A stretch of 64,000 bases of DNA from Clostridium sp. 1001271st1 H5 (GTDB lineage: Bacteria > Bacillota > Clostridia > Lachnospirales > Lachnospiraceae): contig NZ_SPHO01000003.1 in assembly GCF_005845215.1 (NCBI RefSeq), positions 1 through 64,000 of the forward strand, read 5' to 3'. Both the position numbers and the translations under genes were made by a program. Of the stretch, positions 34,405 to 42,775 are shown piece after piece (position 1 is the stretch's first letter; each line of letters opens with the position of its first letter). The notes beneath the pieces were generated by a model. That model saw nothing but the letters and a program-made list of their open reading frames with translations, had not been told where the DNA came from and made no database searches.

Positions 34405-35277
34405 ATGAAACAGGAAGCACCCCATGTAAATATAGAGCGGAGCATCATCAAAGCGTTCCGCAGGGAGATATGGCGCCCCTTTGTCAGGGGGCTTCAGGAT
34501 TATGAGATGATAAAGGACGGCGACAAGGTGGCTGTCTGCATATCCGGAGGAAAGGATTCCATGCTTCTGGCCAAATGCCTCCAGCAGTTGAAGCGCCAGA
34601 GCCGGACGGATTTTGAGCTGGAGTTCATTGTCATGGACCCGGGGTACAATCCGGACAACAGAAAGCTTATTGAAGATAATGCAGCCCTTATGAATATACC
34701 TGTGCGCATCTTTGATTCAGATATATTTGACATTGTGGTGGACGTGAAGCAGTCGCCCTGTTACCTGTGCGCCCGCATGAGAAGGGGATATCTGTACGCC
34801 CATGCCAGGGAGCTGGGCTGCAATAAAATAGCATTGGGTCATCATTTTGACGACGTGATTGAGACCATTCTTATGGGAATCCTTTACGGAGGCCAGATTA
34901 ACACCATGATGCCCAAGCTTCACAGCACCAATTTTCAGGGCATGGAGTTAATCCGCCCCCTGTATTATGTAAAGGAAGAGGATATACTGGCCTGGAAGGA
35001 TTACAACAGCCTGCATTTCCTGCAGTGCGCCTGCCGGTTTACGGAGCAGATTGCAGAGGAACAGGCGGCCAGGGGAATGGCGGGGGAGGCGGCCGACATT
35101 GTCCACACCTCCAAGCGCCAGGAGATGAAGGAACTTATCCGTTCCCTCAGAAAAACCAGCCCCTTTATAGACGCAAATATCATGAAAAGCGTTGAGAACA
35201 TCAACCTGGATGCCTGCCTTGGCTATGTAAAGGACGGGGTCCGCCGCCATTTCATGGACGAATACGATGAAAGATAG
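34405..35277 (+). CDS. TtcA-like tRNA 2-thiocytidine biosynthesis protein (PP-loop)
   Basis: 290 residues, N-type ATP pyrophosphatase. The PP-loop is SGGKDS (residues 47-52). SPCYLC (Cys119, Cys122) and the later CAC (Cys208/Cys210) match the iron-sulfur-binding cysteines of TtcA enzymes, and GHHFDDVIET follows the ATP site. It should activate a tRNA base for sulfur insertion. ATG 34405 follows AGGAGAAG. It lies 26 bp after cysE, which makes sense for a sulfur-using enzyme. Confidence 0.8.
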   Translation: MKQEAPHVNIERSIIKAFRREIWRPFVRGLQDYEMIKDGDKVAVCISGGKDSMLLAKCLQQLKRQSRTDFELEFIVMDPGYNPDNRKLIEDNAALMNIPVRIFDSDIFDIVVDVKQSPCYLCARMRRGYLYAHARELGCNKIALGHHFDDVIETILMGILYGGQINTMMPKLHSTNFQGMELIRPLYYVKEEDILAWKDYNSLHFLQCACRFTEQIAEEQAARGMAGEAADIVHTSKRQEMKELIRSLRKTSPFIDANIMKSVENINLDACLGYVKDGVRRHFMDEYDER

Positions 35278-35292
35278 AAAAAGAGCATAAAT

Positions 35293-35349
35293 CACCTGCT
35301 GTCCGCATAGATTTTTCTAAAAGACTATGAGAGATGGCAGGTGTTTTTT
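35293..35349 (+). terminator. Terminator-like hairpin with ribosome site in the 3' arm
   Basis: CACCTGC (35293-35299) pairs with GCAGGTG (35337-35343), followed by six T. AGGTG in the 3' arm is the only ribosome site for ATG 35350. The layout repeats that at 33042-33095. Confidence 0.55.
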
Positions 35350-36963
35350 ATGGAATTAATAAAGAAGCAGATACATATGAACCAATGGAAGGGCAACGTA
35401 ACCACGCAGATTACCCTGGATGATGACTTTATTGTACCGGATACCCTGGATGATATGGAGCAGGTCATGCTGGACACCGGCGAGATACAGATTGAGACAG
35501 TGAAGAACCAGGGAGATAAGGTGGCGGTAAAGGGCAAGCTGGAATTCCAGGTGCTTTACCGGAAGGAGAGCGGCGGACTCCAGACTCTGGGCGGCAATAT
35601 TCCCTTTGAAGAGGTGGTCAATGTCCAGGGACTGGAGGAAAAGGATTATGTGGGCCTTAACTGGATGCTGGAGGACCTTAACACGGATATGATTAATTCC
35701 AGGAAACTGGGGGTCCAGGCCATTATAACCCTTCAGGTGCGGGTGGAGACCCTGAGGGATGTGGAAGCAGCCGTGGATGTGGACATGGAAAACAGCAGCC
35801 GGCCCGCCGGGGCCGGTATGTCTGACACGGACGGGGCGGGACAGGTGCAGGTGGAGACGCTGAAACGCACGGCCAATGCAGCGGCCATTGCTGTAAGGCG
35901 CAAGGATACATACCGGATTAAGGAGGAACTGAGCCTTACCGGAGGCAAGCCCAACATAGGGCAGTTATTATGGCGGGAGATGAAGCTGAGGGACGTGACG
36001 GCGAAACCCCTGGACGGCAGGCTTCATCTGGACGGCGAACTGAGCGTGTTTGTCATTTACGGGGCAGAGGATGAAAATATGCCTGTCCAGTGGCTGGAGG
36101 AGACCATACCATTTTCAGGGGACATGGAAATGAGCGATGTGAAGGAGGAGCAGATTCCCATGGTGACCGTGCGCCTGGCCCATAAGGATATGGAAGCCAA
36201 GCCCGACTATGACGGGGAAATGCGGGAAATGGACGTGGACGCGGTGCTGGAGCTGGATATCAAGCTCTATGAGGAGGAGGAAGTGGAGCTCTTAAGCGAC
36301 ATGTACTCCAACAACCGGGAAATAGAGCTGAACCGTTCGGATGCCTGTTTCGACCAGATACTGACCAGGAATGTGTGCAAGTCCAAGGTGGCGGAGAAGC
36401 TGAGTCTGCCCCAGGCTGAGCGGATTCTTCAGATTTGCCACAACGAGGGGACCATCAAGCTGGATGAGGTGGAAATCGGGGATGACTGTCTGGAAATTGA
36501 CGGCGTGCTGGAGGTGACCCTGTTATACCTTACCAGCGACGACACGTCACCGGTCCAGTCCTCTGTGGAGCAGGTGCCCTTCCACTGCGTGGCCGAGGCC
36601 AGAGGAATCCGGGAGGACAGCGTATACCAGCTGGACGCGGGCCTGGAACAGCTCAGCGCAGTGATGATGGGCGGGGATATGGTGGAAGTGAAGGCTGTGA
36701 TTGCCCTGGATTTCCTGGTGCTGCAGCCTGTGTGCGAACCCGTGATTACAGGAGCTGCCATCCACCCCATGGATTTGGAGAAGCTGCAGGAGCTGCCGGG
36801 AATCGTGGGATACATTGTACAGCCGGAAGACAGCCTGTGGGGAATCGCAAAAAAATTCCATACAACCGTTGGCAATATCATATCCACCAATGAACTGGCT
36901 GACGACCAGGTGAAACAGGGGCAGAGGCTGCTGCTGGTGAAAGAGATTGCCCAGGGCTTGTAG
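35350..36963 (+). CDS. SipL-like spore coat protein (SPOCS/DUF3794 domains plus LysM)
   Basis: 537 residues. It has three SPOCS (DUF3794) beta-rich repeats at roughly residues 25-155, 180-305 and 320-450, then a C-terminal LysM domain (YIVQPEDSLWGIAKKFHTTVGN, about residues 486-507, ending near 530). This matches SipL of Clostridia, which joins SpoIVA at the forespore surface and is needed for coat assembly. I chose ATG 35350; the frame opens at a GTG in the hairpin. Expression is expected only in the mother cell. Confidence 0.8.
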   Translation: MELIKKQIHMNQWKGNVTTQITLDDDFIVPDTLDDMEQVMLDTGEIQIETVKNQGDKVAVKGKLEFQVLYRKESGGLQTLGGNIPFEEVVNVQGLEEKDYVGLNWMLEDLNTDMINSRKLGVQAIITLQVRVETLRDVEAAVDVDMENSSRPAGAGMSDTDGAGQVQVETLKRTANAAAIAVRRKDTYRIKEELSLTGGKPNIGQLLWREMKLRDVTAKPLDGRLHLDGELSVFVIYGAEDENMPVQWLEETIPFSGDMEMSDVKEEQIPMVTVRLAHKDMEAKPDYDGEMREMDVDAVLELDIKLYEEEEVELLSDMYSNNREIELNRSDACFDQILTRNVCKSKVAEKLSLPQAERILQICHNEGTIKLDEVEIGDDCLEIDGVLEVTLLYLTSDDTSPVQSSVEQVPFHCVAEARGIREDSVYQLDAGLEQLSAVMMGGDMVEVKAVIALDFLVLQPVCEPVITGAAIHPMDLEKLQELPGIVGYIVQPEDSLWGIAKKFHTTVGNIISTNELADDQVKQGQRLLLVKEIAQGL

Positions 36964-37020
36964 GGCCGGATTCCGCCGAGAGAGGCCGGGCAGCTCTGGA
37001 AAAAAGAAGTCTGGGAATTA

Positions 37021-37058
37021 AAAGAGACCTGGAAACAAAAAGGCTTCCAGGTCTTTTT
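37021..37058 (+). terminator. Terminator after the SipL-like gene
   Basis: AGACCTGGAA (37025-37034) pairs perfectly with TTCCAGGTCT (37045-37054), then TTTT. Confidence 0.85.
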
Positions 37059-37076
37059 CCTGTGAAGCAAAAAAAC

Positions 37077-37105
37077 TGTTATAGAACCCGGTTTTATGGT
37101 ATACT
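37077..37105 (+). promoter_or_regulatory. Extended -10 promoter of the DUF2156 operon
   Basis: TGG-TATACT (37097-37105) with a weak TGTTAT 17 bp upstream. It lies about 35 bp before ATG 37139. Confidence 0.5.
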
Positions 37106-37138
37106 ATCAGAAGTTAAATGAAAAGAGGTTGTTATACT

Positions 37139-38050
37139 ATGGATTTGGATTTTAAGCCGGTAGTGGCCGGGGATATAGACAGGCTCCGGCCCTTTTATGG
37201 GCTGAGGCCCAATAAGACATGCGACAGCGTGTTTCTGGACAGTTTTTTGTGGAAGGACTATTATCATGTACGGTGTGCGGTGAGCGAGGGAAGAGCCGTC
37301 CTGTGGCTCATGGAAAAGGACGGACAGGTTTCCACTGCCATGCCTCTGTGCAGGGAGGAGGATTTGCCTTATTTCTTTCAGCAGATGGTGGACTATTTTT
37401 CAGGGGTGCTCCATAAGCCGTTCTATATTTCCCTGGCCGATGAGGAGGCGGTCCAATACCTTAATCTGGACCCGGCCCTGTTCGAGGTGGAAGAACAGGT
37501 GGATTTAAAGGACTATCTCTACAGCGGCGAGGAACTGAGAAAGCTGGAAGGGAAGAAGTTCGTCAAGAAGAGAAACCATCTGAACGGCTTTAAACGCACG
37601 TACGAAGGCAGATATGAGTACAGGCGTCTCTGCTGTTCCGACCGGCATGAGGTGTGGCAGTTCATGGAGCGCTGGAGGCAGCACAAGGAGGAAGTGGGCG
37701 CCATGGAGCTGTCCCTGGACTATGAGGTGGCAGGCATTCACGACATACTTAAGAACTGTTCCAGCCTCTATGTGAGGATGGCAGGGGTTTATATCGACGG
37801 GCAGCTGGAGGCATTTACCATTGGAAGCCTGAATGTACGGGAGAATATGGCTGTCATCCACATTGAGAAGGCCAATCCTGAAATCAGGGGACTGTACCAG
37901 TTTATCAACCAGCAGTTCCTGGTAAATGAATTCCCCGAGGCCGAGCTGGTGAACAGGGAGGACGATGTGGGGATGGAGGGCCTTAGAAAAGCCAAAATGA
38001 GTTATAATCCCATTGGGTTTGCAAGAAAATATATGGTGAGGGAACGATGA
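37139..38050 (+). CDS. DUF2156 (phosphatidylglycerol-lysyltransferase C-terminal-like) protein
   Basis: 303 residues with the two tandem GNAT-like folds of the DUF2156 family. KKFVKKRNHLNGFKR (about residues 140-154) is the conserved basic stretch, and the C-terminal KAKMSYNPIGFARKY is typical of these soluble proteins. I chose ATG 37139 after AGAGG; ATG 37118 lacks a site. It overlaps the next acetyltransferase gene by 4 bp. The reaction of soluble DUF2156 proteins is not established; aminoacyl transfer is only suggested by homology. Confidence 0.78.
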   Translation: MDLDFKPVVAGDIDRLRPFYGLRPNKTCDSVFLDSFLWKDYYHVRCAVSEGRAVLWLMEKDGQVSTAMPLCREEDLPYFFQQMVDYFSGVLHKPFYISLADEEAVQYLNLDPALFEVEEQVDLKDYLYSGEELRKLEGKKFVKKRNHLNGFKRTYEGRYEYRRLCCSDRHEVWQFMERWRQHKEEVGAMELSLDYEVAGIHDILKNCSSLYVRMAGVYIDGQLEAFTIGSLNVRENMAVIHIEKANPEIRGLYQFINQQFLVNEFPEAELVNREDDVGMEGLRKAKMSYNPIGFARKYMVRER

Positions 38051-39174
38051 TTCGGTATTTGGAGAAACGTGAGTTCGGGGCGTGCAGGCCCCTGTGGGAG
38101 GAAGCATTTCCGGAGGATTCCAGGGAATTTGCAGACTATTATTTTGATAAAAAGATATTACAGAGCGCTGTACTGGTGAAGGAGGATGACAGGGGCCGTA
38201 TCGTTACCATGGCCCATATGAATCCGTACAGGGTAAATGTGGGAAAGAAGATGTGGAACCTGGATTATATTGTGGGGGTTGCCACGGCAGCGGACAGCCG
38301 TCACCGCGGACACATGAGGGATGTGCTCATGAGGATGCTGGATGACATGCATCAGGACAGGAAACCCTTCTGCTACCTCATGCCGGCGTCGCCGGATATA
38401 TACAGGCCCTTTGGATTCCGGTATATATTTGACCAGCCCCGCTACAGGCTGGGGCCTGAGGCGCAGAAATGCCTTCACAGGCGGGAACTGAGGCTGGACG
38501 GGAATCTCTGTTCCTCCCTGGCCGGCTGGATGAACCATTGGCTGTCTTCACGGTTCCAGGTGTATGCGCTGCGTGACCGGGACTATATGGAGATGCTTCA
38601 GGCTGAGCTGGACAGCGAGGCCGGAAACATATACGGATGGTACGACGGCACAGGGGCACTCCAGGCATTCCAGGCATTTTGGGGTCTTAAAAAGCAGAGC
38701 CAGAGGTTCCTGTACGCAGGCAGGGATGAATGGCTGGAACCGGACAATTCCCAGTACCCGCCCAGGCCGGCCATCATGGCCCGCATCACCGATGTGATGT
38801 CCTTTATGGAAGCCATTGTCCTGGATGAAGGGTGTCCCTGCCCTGCCATGGATGTGATGGTCAATATCCATGACTCGCTGATACCGGAAAACAGCGGTTT
38901 GTGGAAATGGAAAATAGACGGAAACGGGTCGTCCCTCACAAAGAGGGGGGTGTCCCTGTCAGCGGTCCATGCCAGGGAAGACGCCGGGGAGCCTGTTTTT
39001 CCGGGTACACTGGTGTCCTCGGAGGTTTTGGATATAACCATAGAACAGCTGGCGTCCTGGCTCTTTGGATACAGAACCCTGGAGGAGCTGGCGGATGGAA
39101 GTCAGGACGGAGCGCCTTTCTGGTGCGCGTATGTGCGGGCCCTGGATGGCGTGTATCTGGATGAGGTTGTGTAG
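38047..39174 (+). CDS. Eis-like GNAT acetyltransferase
   Basis: 375 residues. The N-terminal GNAT domain has VGVATAADSRHRGHMRDVL (about residues 78-96), the acetyl-CoA pyrophosphate loop, followed by a second GNAT-like domain and a C-terminal sterol-carrier-like domain as in Eis proteins. Translation is coupled to the DUF2156 gene by ATGA. It probably acetylates an amine or peptide; the substrate is unknown. Confidence 0.78.
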   Translation: MIRYLEKREFGACRPLWEEAFPEDSREFADYYFDKKILQSAVLVKEDDRGRIVTMAHMNPYRVNVGKKMWNLDYIVGVATAADSRHRGHMRDVLMRMLDDMHQDRKPFCYLMPASPDIYRPFGFRYIFDQPRYRLGPEAQKCLHRRELRLDGNLCSSLAGWMNHWLSSRFQVYALRDRDYMEMLQAELDSEAGNIYGWYDGTGALQAFQAFWGLKKQSQRFLYAGRDEWLEPDNSQYPPRPAIMARITDVMSFMEAIVLDEGCPCPAMDVMVNIHDSLIPENSGLWKWKIDGNGSSLTKRGVSLSAVHAREDAGEPVFPGTLVSSEVLDITIEQLASWLFGYRTLEELADGSQDGAPFWCAYVRALDGVYLDEVV

Positions 39175-39187
39175 CAGCGGCGGAGCC

Positions 39188-39262
39188 GGACCGCGGGACA
39201 GCCGGAGTCTGGCGGCCGGGGTGCGGTCCCCAGGACAGGCGGAGCGCGGCGGCCAAAGATGC
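39188..39262. repeat. Two diverged GC-rich tandem repeats
   Basis: Units of 37 bp (39188-39224) and 38 bp (39225-39262) share GGWCC at the start, GGACAG-CGGAG in the middle and GGCGGCC near the end. They fill most of the gap before the sirtuin gene. Confidence 0.5.
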
Positions 39263-39312
39263 GGTCTGTGAATATATTATGAGCGGGACGGCAGAATCAG
39301 GAGGGGAATGTT

Positions 39313-40035
39313 ATGGATGAAAAATGGCAGCAGTTAAAGGAATGGATTGACGGCAGCGGTAACATTGTGTTCTTTGGCGGGGCCGGAGTATCCACGGAAA
39401 GCGGGATTCCGGATTTCCGCAGCGTGGATGGGCTTTATAACCAGCAATACAAATACCCGCCTGAGACTATCATCAGCCATAGCTTTTATATGCGGTATCC
39501 GGAGGAGTTTTACCGCTTTTATAAGGACAGGATGCTCTTTGCCGGGGCTGCTCCCAACGAAGCCCATAAGGCCCTGGCACGGCTGGAGGACAGAGGAAAG
39601 CTTAAGGCGGTCATTACCCAGAACATAGACGGCCTTCACCAGATGGCGGGAAGCAGGGAGGTACTGGAGCTCCATGGCAGTGTACATAGGAATTACTGCA
39701 CCAGATGCGGACAGTTTTATGATTTGGACTACATTGCAGCAAGCCAGGGCGTGCCCCGCTGCAGCTGCGGCGGCGTGATTAAACCGGACGTGGTCCTTTA
39801 TGAGGAGGGGCTGGACAACAGGACCCTGCAGAAAGCCGTGGATTATATCAGACATGCGGACATGCTTATCATAGGAGGAACCTCCCTGGTAGTATATCCT
39901 GCGGCCGGGCTGATTGATTATTACAGGGGCAATAAGCTGGTGCTCATCAATAAAGCGGCCACTTCACGGGACTCCCAGGCGGATTTGGTTATCAGCCACC
40001 GTATCGGGGAGGTACTTGGGGCTGTGGTTGACTAG
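39313..40035 (+). CDS. cobB: NAD-dependent protein deacylase, sirtuin family
   Basis: 240 residues, a standard bacterial sirtuin. It has GAGVSTESGIPDFRS (about residues 20-34) for NAD binding, TQNIDGLH (about 103-110), the catalytic His in LELHGSVH and a zinc ribbon of CTRC and CSC. It removes acyl groups from lysines using NAD. GGAGGGG precedes the ATG. The upstream Eis-like acetyltransferase is a neighbour but no functional link is shown. Confidence 0.93.
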   Translation: MDEKWQQLKEWIDGSGNIVFFGGAGVSTESGIPDFRSVDGLYNQQYKYPPETIISHSFYMRYPEEFYRFYKDRMLFAGAAPNEAHKALARLEDRGKLKAVITQNIDGLHQMAGSREVLELHGSVHRNYCTRCGQFYDLDYIAASQGVPRCSCGGVIKPDVVLYEEGLDNRTLQKAVDYIRHADMLIIGGTSLVVYPAAGLIDYYRGNKLVLINKAATSRDSQADLVISHRIGEVLGAVVD

Positions 40036-40040
40036 GGGCA

Positions 40041-40138
40041 GTTTGAAATTTCATTTCCGCCGCCCGCTGCGCCTCCTTCATGGGGCCCCAAACTCCCGCA
40101 AAGGGTGACGTGCATCTGGCGGAACGTTATTTTCAAAC
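40041..40138. repeat. 98-bp element with 21-bp imperfect terminal inverted repeats
   Basis: The left end (40041-40061) starts GTTTGAAA and ends TTCCGCC. The right end (40118-40138) is its inverse with 16 of 21 matches. The inside contains the perfect palindrome TGGGGCCCCA (40081-40090). It could be a miniature inverted-repeat element or a long hairpin after the sirtuin gene. Confidence 0.45.
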
Positions 40139-40170
40139 CCACAATCGGACAGGAAAGGAAGGAACAGCAG

Positions 40171-41163
40171 ATGTATCAGGCGGCAGAGAACAGATATAAC
40201 ACAATGGAATATAAGCGCAGCGGCAGGAGCGGTATCCTGCTTCCAAGGATATCCCTGGGACTGTGGCAGAATTTTGGGCTGGAAAAGAGCCTGGAGGAAC
40301 AGGAGGCAGTTCTCTTCAGGGCATTCGATATGGGAATCACCCATTTTGACCTGGCCAACAATTATGGGTTTCCGGCAGTGGGCAGGGCGGAGGAGAATTT
40401 CGGAGCCGCTCTTCGGGACGGCCTGGGAAGGTACAGGGATGAGCTGTTTATATCCACAAAGGCAGGATTTGACTTCTGGCCCGGACCCTACGGCAACTGG
40501 GGTTCCAGGAAGTACCTTATGGCCAGCCTGGATTCCAGCTTAAAGCGTATGGGGCTGGAATATGTGGATGTATTTTACCACCACCGTCCGGACCCGGATA
40601 CGCCTCTGGAGGAAACCATGGAGGCCCTGTCTGACATAGTGCGCCGGGGAAAGGCCCTGTATGTGGGAATTTCCAATTATCAGGCAGAGGAGGCAGAGGC
40701 AGCCATCCGCATCCTGAAGGAGAACAAAACACCCTGCCTGCTTCACCAGCCCAGGTACAATATGTTTGAGCGCTGGGTGGAGGACGGACTTCTGGAGCTT
40801 CTGGACCGTCAGGGCGTGGGCTGCATATGCTACAGCCCCCTGGCTCAGGGCGCTCTGACAGGAAGGTATCTGAAAGGGATACCGGAAGGCTCCAGGGCTT
40901 CCAGGAAAGGGACCACCATAGGCGGAAGATACCTGACAGAGGACAAGCTGGCTAAAATAAGAGCCCTGGACAGAGTGGCCGGGGAGCGGGGACAGTCCCT
41001 GGCGCAGATGGCCCTGGCCTGGGTGCTCCGCAGGAAGGAAGTTACCAGCGTGCTCATAGGGGCCAGCAGCATTGCCCAGCTGGAGGATAATGCAAAGGCT
41101 TTGGCAAACCTGACATTCAGCCAGGAGGAACTGGCTGGGATAGAAGGCATTCTGAAAGCGTGA
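40171..41163 (+). CDS. Aldo/keto reductase, YghZ/GPR type
   Basis: 330 residues, AKR superfamily close to YghZ (L-glyceraldehyde 3-phosphate reductase) and potassium-channel beta-like members. The catalytic set is Asp/Tyr in FDLANNYG (about residues 57-64), Lys in STKAGFDFWPGPYGNWGS and His in YHHRPD. I chose ATG 40171 after AAGGAAGG; the frame opens within the preceding inverted-repeat element. NADPH-linked aldehyde reduction is expected. Confidence 0.85.
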   Translation: MYQAAENRYNTMEYKRSGRSGILLPRISLGLWQNFGLEKSLEEQEAVLFRAFDMGITHFDLANNYGFPAVGRAEENFGAALRDGLGRYRDELFISTKAGFDFWPGPYGNWGSRKYLMASLDSSLKRMGLEYVDVFYHHRPDPDTPLEETMEALSDIVRRGKALYVGISNYQAEEAEAAIRILKENKTPCLLHQPRYNMFERWVEDGLLELLDRQGVGCICYSPLAQGALTGRYLKGIPEGSRASRKGTTIGGRYLTEDKLAKIRALDRVAGERGQSLAQMALAWVLRRKEVTSVLIGASSIAQLEDNAKALANLTFSQEELAGIEGILKA

Positions 41164-41209
41164 CAGCCGGGCGGCGGTCAGACCGATATACAGAAATGGA
41201 GTCGCGTAC

Positions 41210-41413
41210 ATGAACGAAAAGTTGAATTATGAAGTAGGGGACATAGTAAAGCTCAAAAAAACCCATCCCTGCGGCAGCAGCCAGTGGGAAATCCTCAGGG
41301 TGGGAGCTGATTTCCGGCTCAAATGCATGGGATGCGGACATCAGATTATGATTGCCCGCAGGCTGGTGGAGAAAAATACCAGAGGGCTTACCAAGGCAAA
41401 CGCGGGTTCTTAG
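41210..41413 (+). CDS. DUF951 family protein
   Basis: 67 residues covering the whole DUF951 family: VGDIVKLKKTHPCGSSQWEILRVG, then DFRLKCMGCGHQIMIAR with a CxxC that may bind zinc. It is found next to rpsF or ychF in many Firmicutes. A nucleic-acid-binding role is suspected from its fold but unproven. It is 180 bp before rpsF, with its own GGAG ribosome site. Confidence 0.88.
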   Translation: MNEKLNYEVGDIVKLKKTHPCGSSQWEILRVGADFRLKCMGCGHQIMIARRLVEKNTRGLTKANAGS

Positions 41414-41487
41414 GGCGCTGTCAGGGGAAATATCCTGAAATCCGCCATAAAAGCGTAATAAAACGTAATAAAAAACAAAAAAACATC

Positions 41488-41516
41488 TTGCATTTGTCCC
41501 GGGAATTTGTTAAAAT
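41488..41516 (+). promoter_or_regulatory. rpsF-ssb-rpsR promoter
   Basis: TTGCAT (41488-41493) and TAAAAT (41511-41516) are 17 bp apart. The expected leader runs from about 41523 to 41592. Confidence 0.75.
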
Positions 41517-41542
41517 AATACTCCGTGACATATTATATCCTT

Positions 41543-41566
41543 GCTCCTGTTACTGAAAGCAGGGGC
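41543..41566 (+). promoter_or_regulatory. Leader hairpin of the S6-SSB-S18 operon
   Basis: GCTCCTG (41543-41549) pairs with CAGGGGC (41560-41566), one wobble, 10-nt loop. rpsF leaders in many bacteria bind the S6:S18 complex for autoregulation; position fits, but I cannot confirm the conserved motif by eye. Confidence 0.4.
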
Positions 41567-41592
41567 CAGAGACCACAAGGAGGTAAAGCAAG

Positions 41593-41880
41593 ATGAACAA
41601 GTATGAATTAACCGTTGTTCTGAATGTGAAGCTGGAAGACGAGCAGCGTGCAGCAGCAATCGAAAAGGTAAAGGGTTACATCACCCGTTTCGGCGGCACT
41701 GTAACAAATGTAGATGAATGGGGCAAGAAGAGACTTGCTTACGAGATTCAGAAGATGCACGAAGCTTACTACTACTTCATCCAGTTCGAGTCTGATTCTG
41801 TATGCCCGAATGAAGTAGAGGCTCACATTCGTATTATGGAACCAGTAATCAGATACTTATGCGTTAAGACAGAGGCATAA
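41593..41880 (+). CDS. rpsF: 30S ribosomal protein S6
   Basis: 95 residues, full-length S6. It has YELTVVLNVKLEDEQ at the N-terminus and WGKKRLAYEIQKMHEAYYYFIQFE (about residues 45-68). AAGGAGG lies 9 bases before the ATG. First gene of the operon with ssb and rpsR. Confidence 0.97.
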   Translation: MNKYELTVVLNVKLEDEQRAAAIEKVKGYITRFGGTVTNVDEWGKKRLAYEIQKMHEAYYYFIQFESDSVCPNEVEAHIRIMEPVIRYLCVKTEA

Positions 41881-41929
41881 GAGATACCCAGACCGCCTGT
41901 GGCGGGAGAGAAAAAGGAAGTGTGACCGT

Positions 41930-42394
41930 ATGAACAGAGTTATCTTAATGGGAAGATTGACAAGAGACCCGGAAGTCAGATATTCACAGGGAGAGCGTTC
42001 CATGGCCATTGCCAGGTACTCACTTGCAGTGGACAGAAGGGGCCGCAGGAACCAGGACAGTTCTTCAGACCAGCAGACAGCCGATTTTATCAACTGTGTT
42101 GCATTTGACCGCGCTGCCGAGTTCGCCGAGAAGTATTTCCGTCAGGGAATGCGGGTGCTTGTGTCAGGCAGAATCCAGACAGGTAGCTATGTAAATAAAG
42201 AAGGTCAGAAAGTATACACCACCGAGGTCATTTTGGATGACCAGGAATTCGCAGACAGTAAGGGTGCGGCATCTGATATGGGAGGATATGCCCAGGCAGC
42301 TCCGTCTCAGAGACCGGCTCCTACCAGTGCGATTGGTGATGGGTTTATGAACATTCCTGACGGAGTGGAGGACGAAGGACTTCCATTTAACTAG
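41930..42394 (+). CDS. ssb: Single-stranded DNA-binding protein
   Basis: 154 residues. The OB fold spans about residues 1-107 (MNRVILMGRLTRDPEVRY, then FINCVAFDRAAEF), followed by a flexible linker and the acidic tip DEGLPF that recruits partner proteins. It coats single-stranded DNA during replication and repair. Placement between rpsF and rpsR is the usual one. Confidence 0.97.
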   Translation: MNRVILMGRLTRDPEVRYSQGERSMAIARYSLAVDRRGRRNQDSSSDQQTADFINCVAFDRAAEFAEKYFRQGMRVLVSGRIQTGSYVNKEGQKVYTTEVILDDQEFADSKGAASDMGGYAQAAPSQRPAPTSAIGDGFMNIPDGVEDEGLPFN

Positions 42395-42431
42395 AATGTT
42401 CCATGGTTAATAATAAAGGAGGACAACACCA

Positions 42432-42701
42432 ATGGCATTTAATAAAACAGACAGACCAGATGGCGCTAAGATGAGAAGACCAGGCGGAATGCGCAGAAGA
42501 AAAAAAGTTTGTGTATTCTGTGGAGATAAGAACGGAACCATCGATTACAAGGATGTTAACAAGTTAAAGAGATACGTATCCGAGAGAGGAAAAATCCTTC
42601 CCCGCCGTATCACTGGCAACTGTGCAAAGCACCAGAGAGCCCTGACTGTAGCTATCAAGCGCGCACGTCACATCGCTCTGATGCCGTATACCTGCGATTA
42701 A
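42432..42701 (+). CDS. rpsR: 30S ribosomal protein S18
   Basis: 89 residues, a complete S18 with [20 protein letters not shown] and the conserved [18 protein letters not shown] (about residues 56-73). AAAGGAGG precedes the ATG. It keeps the CxxC form, which may bind zinc. Last gene of the operon. Confidence 0.97.
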   Translation: MAFNKTDRPDGAKMRRPGGMRRRKKVCVFCGDKNGTIDYKDVNKLKRYVSERGKILPRRITGNCAKHQRALTVAIKRARHIALMPYTCD

Positions 42702-42735
42702 TGGTTTGTTTTGCAGGGATTAAAGCGTAAAAGAT

Positions 42736-42774
42736 AACGGGATTCCATATATTGCATATGGAGTCCCGTTTTTT
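42736..42774. terminator. Terminator between rpsR and the DarA-like gene
   Basis: AACGGGATTCCATAT pairs with ATATGGAGTCCCGTT with one mismatch, loop of 5 nt, then TTTT. It may serve both converging genes. Confidence 0.88.
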
Positions 42775-42775
42775 G

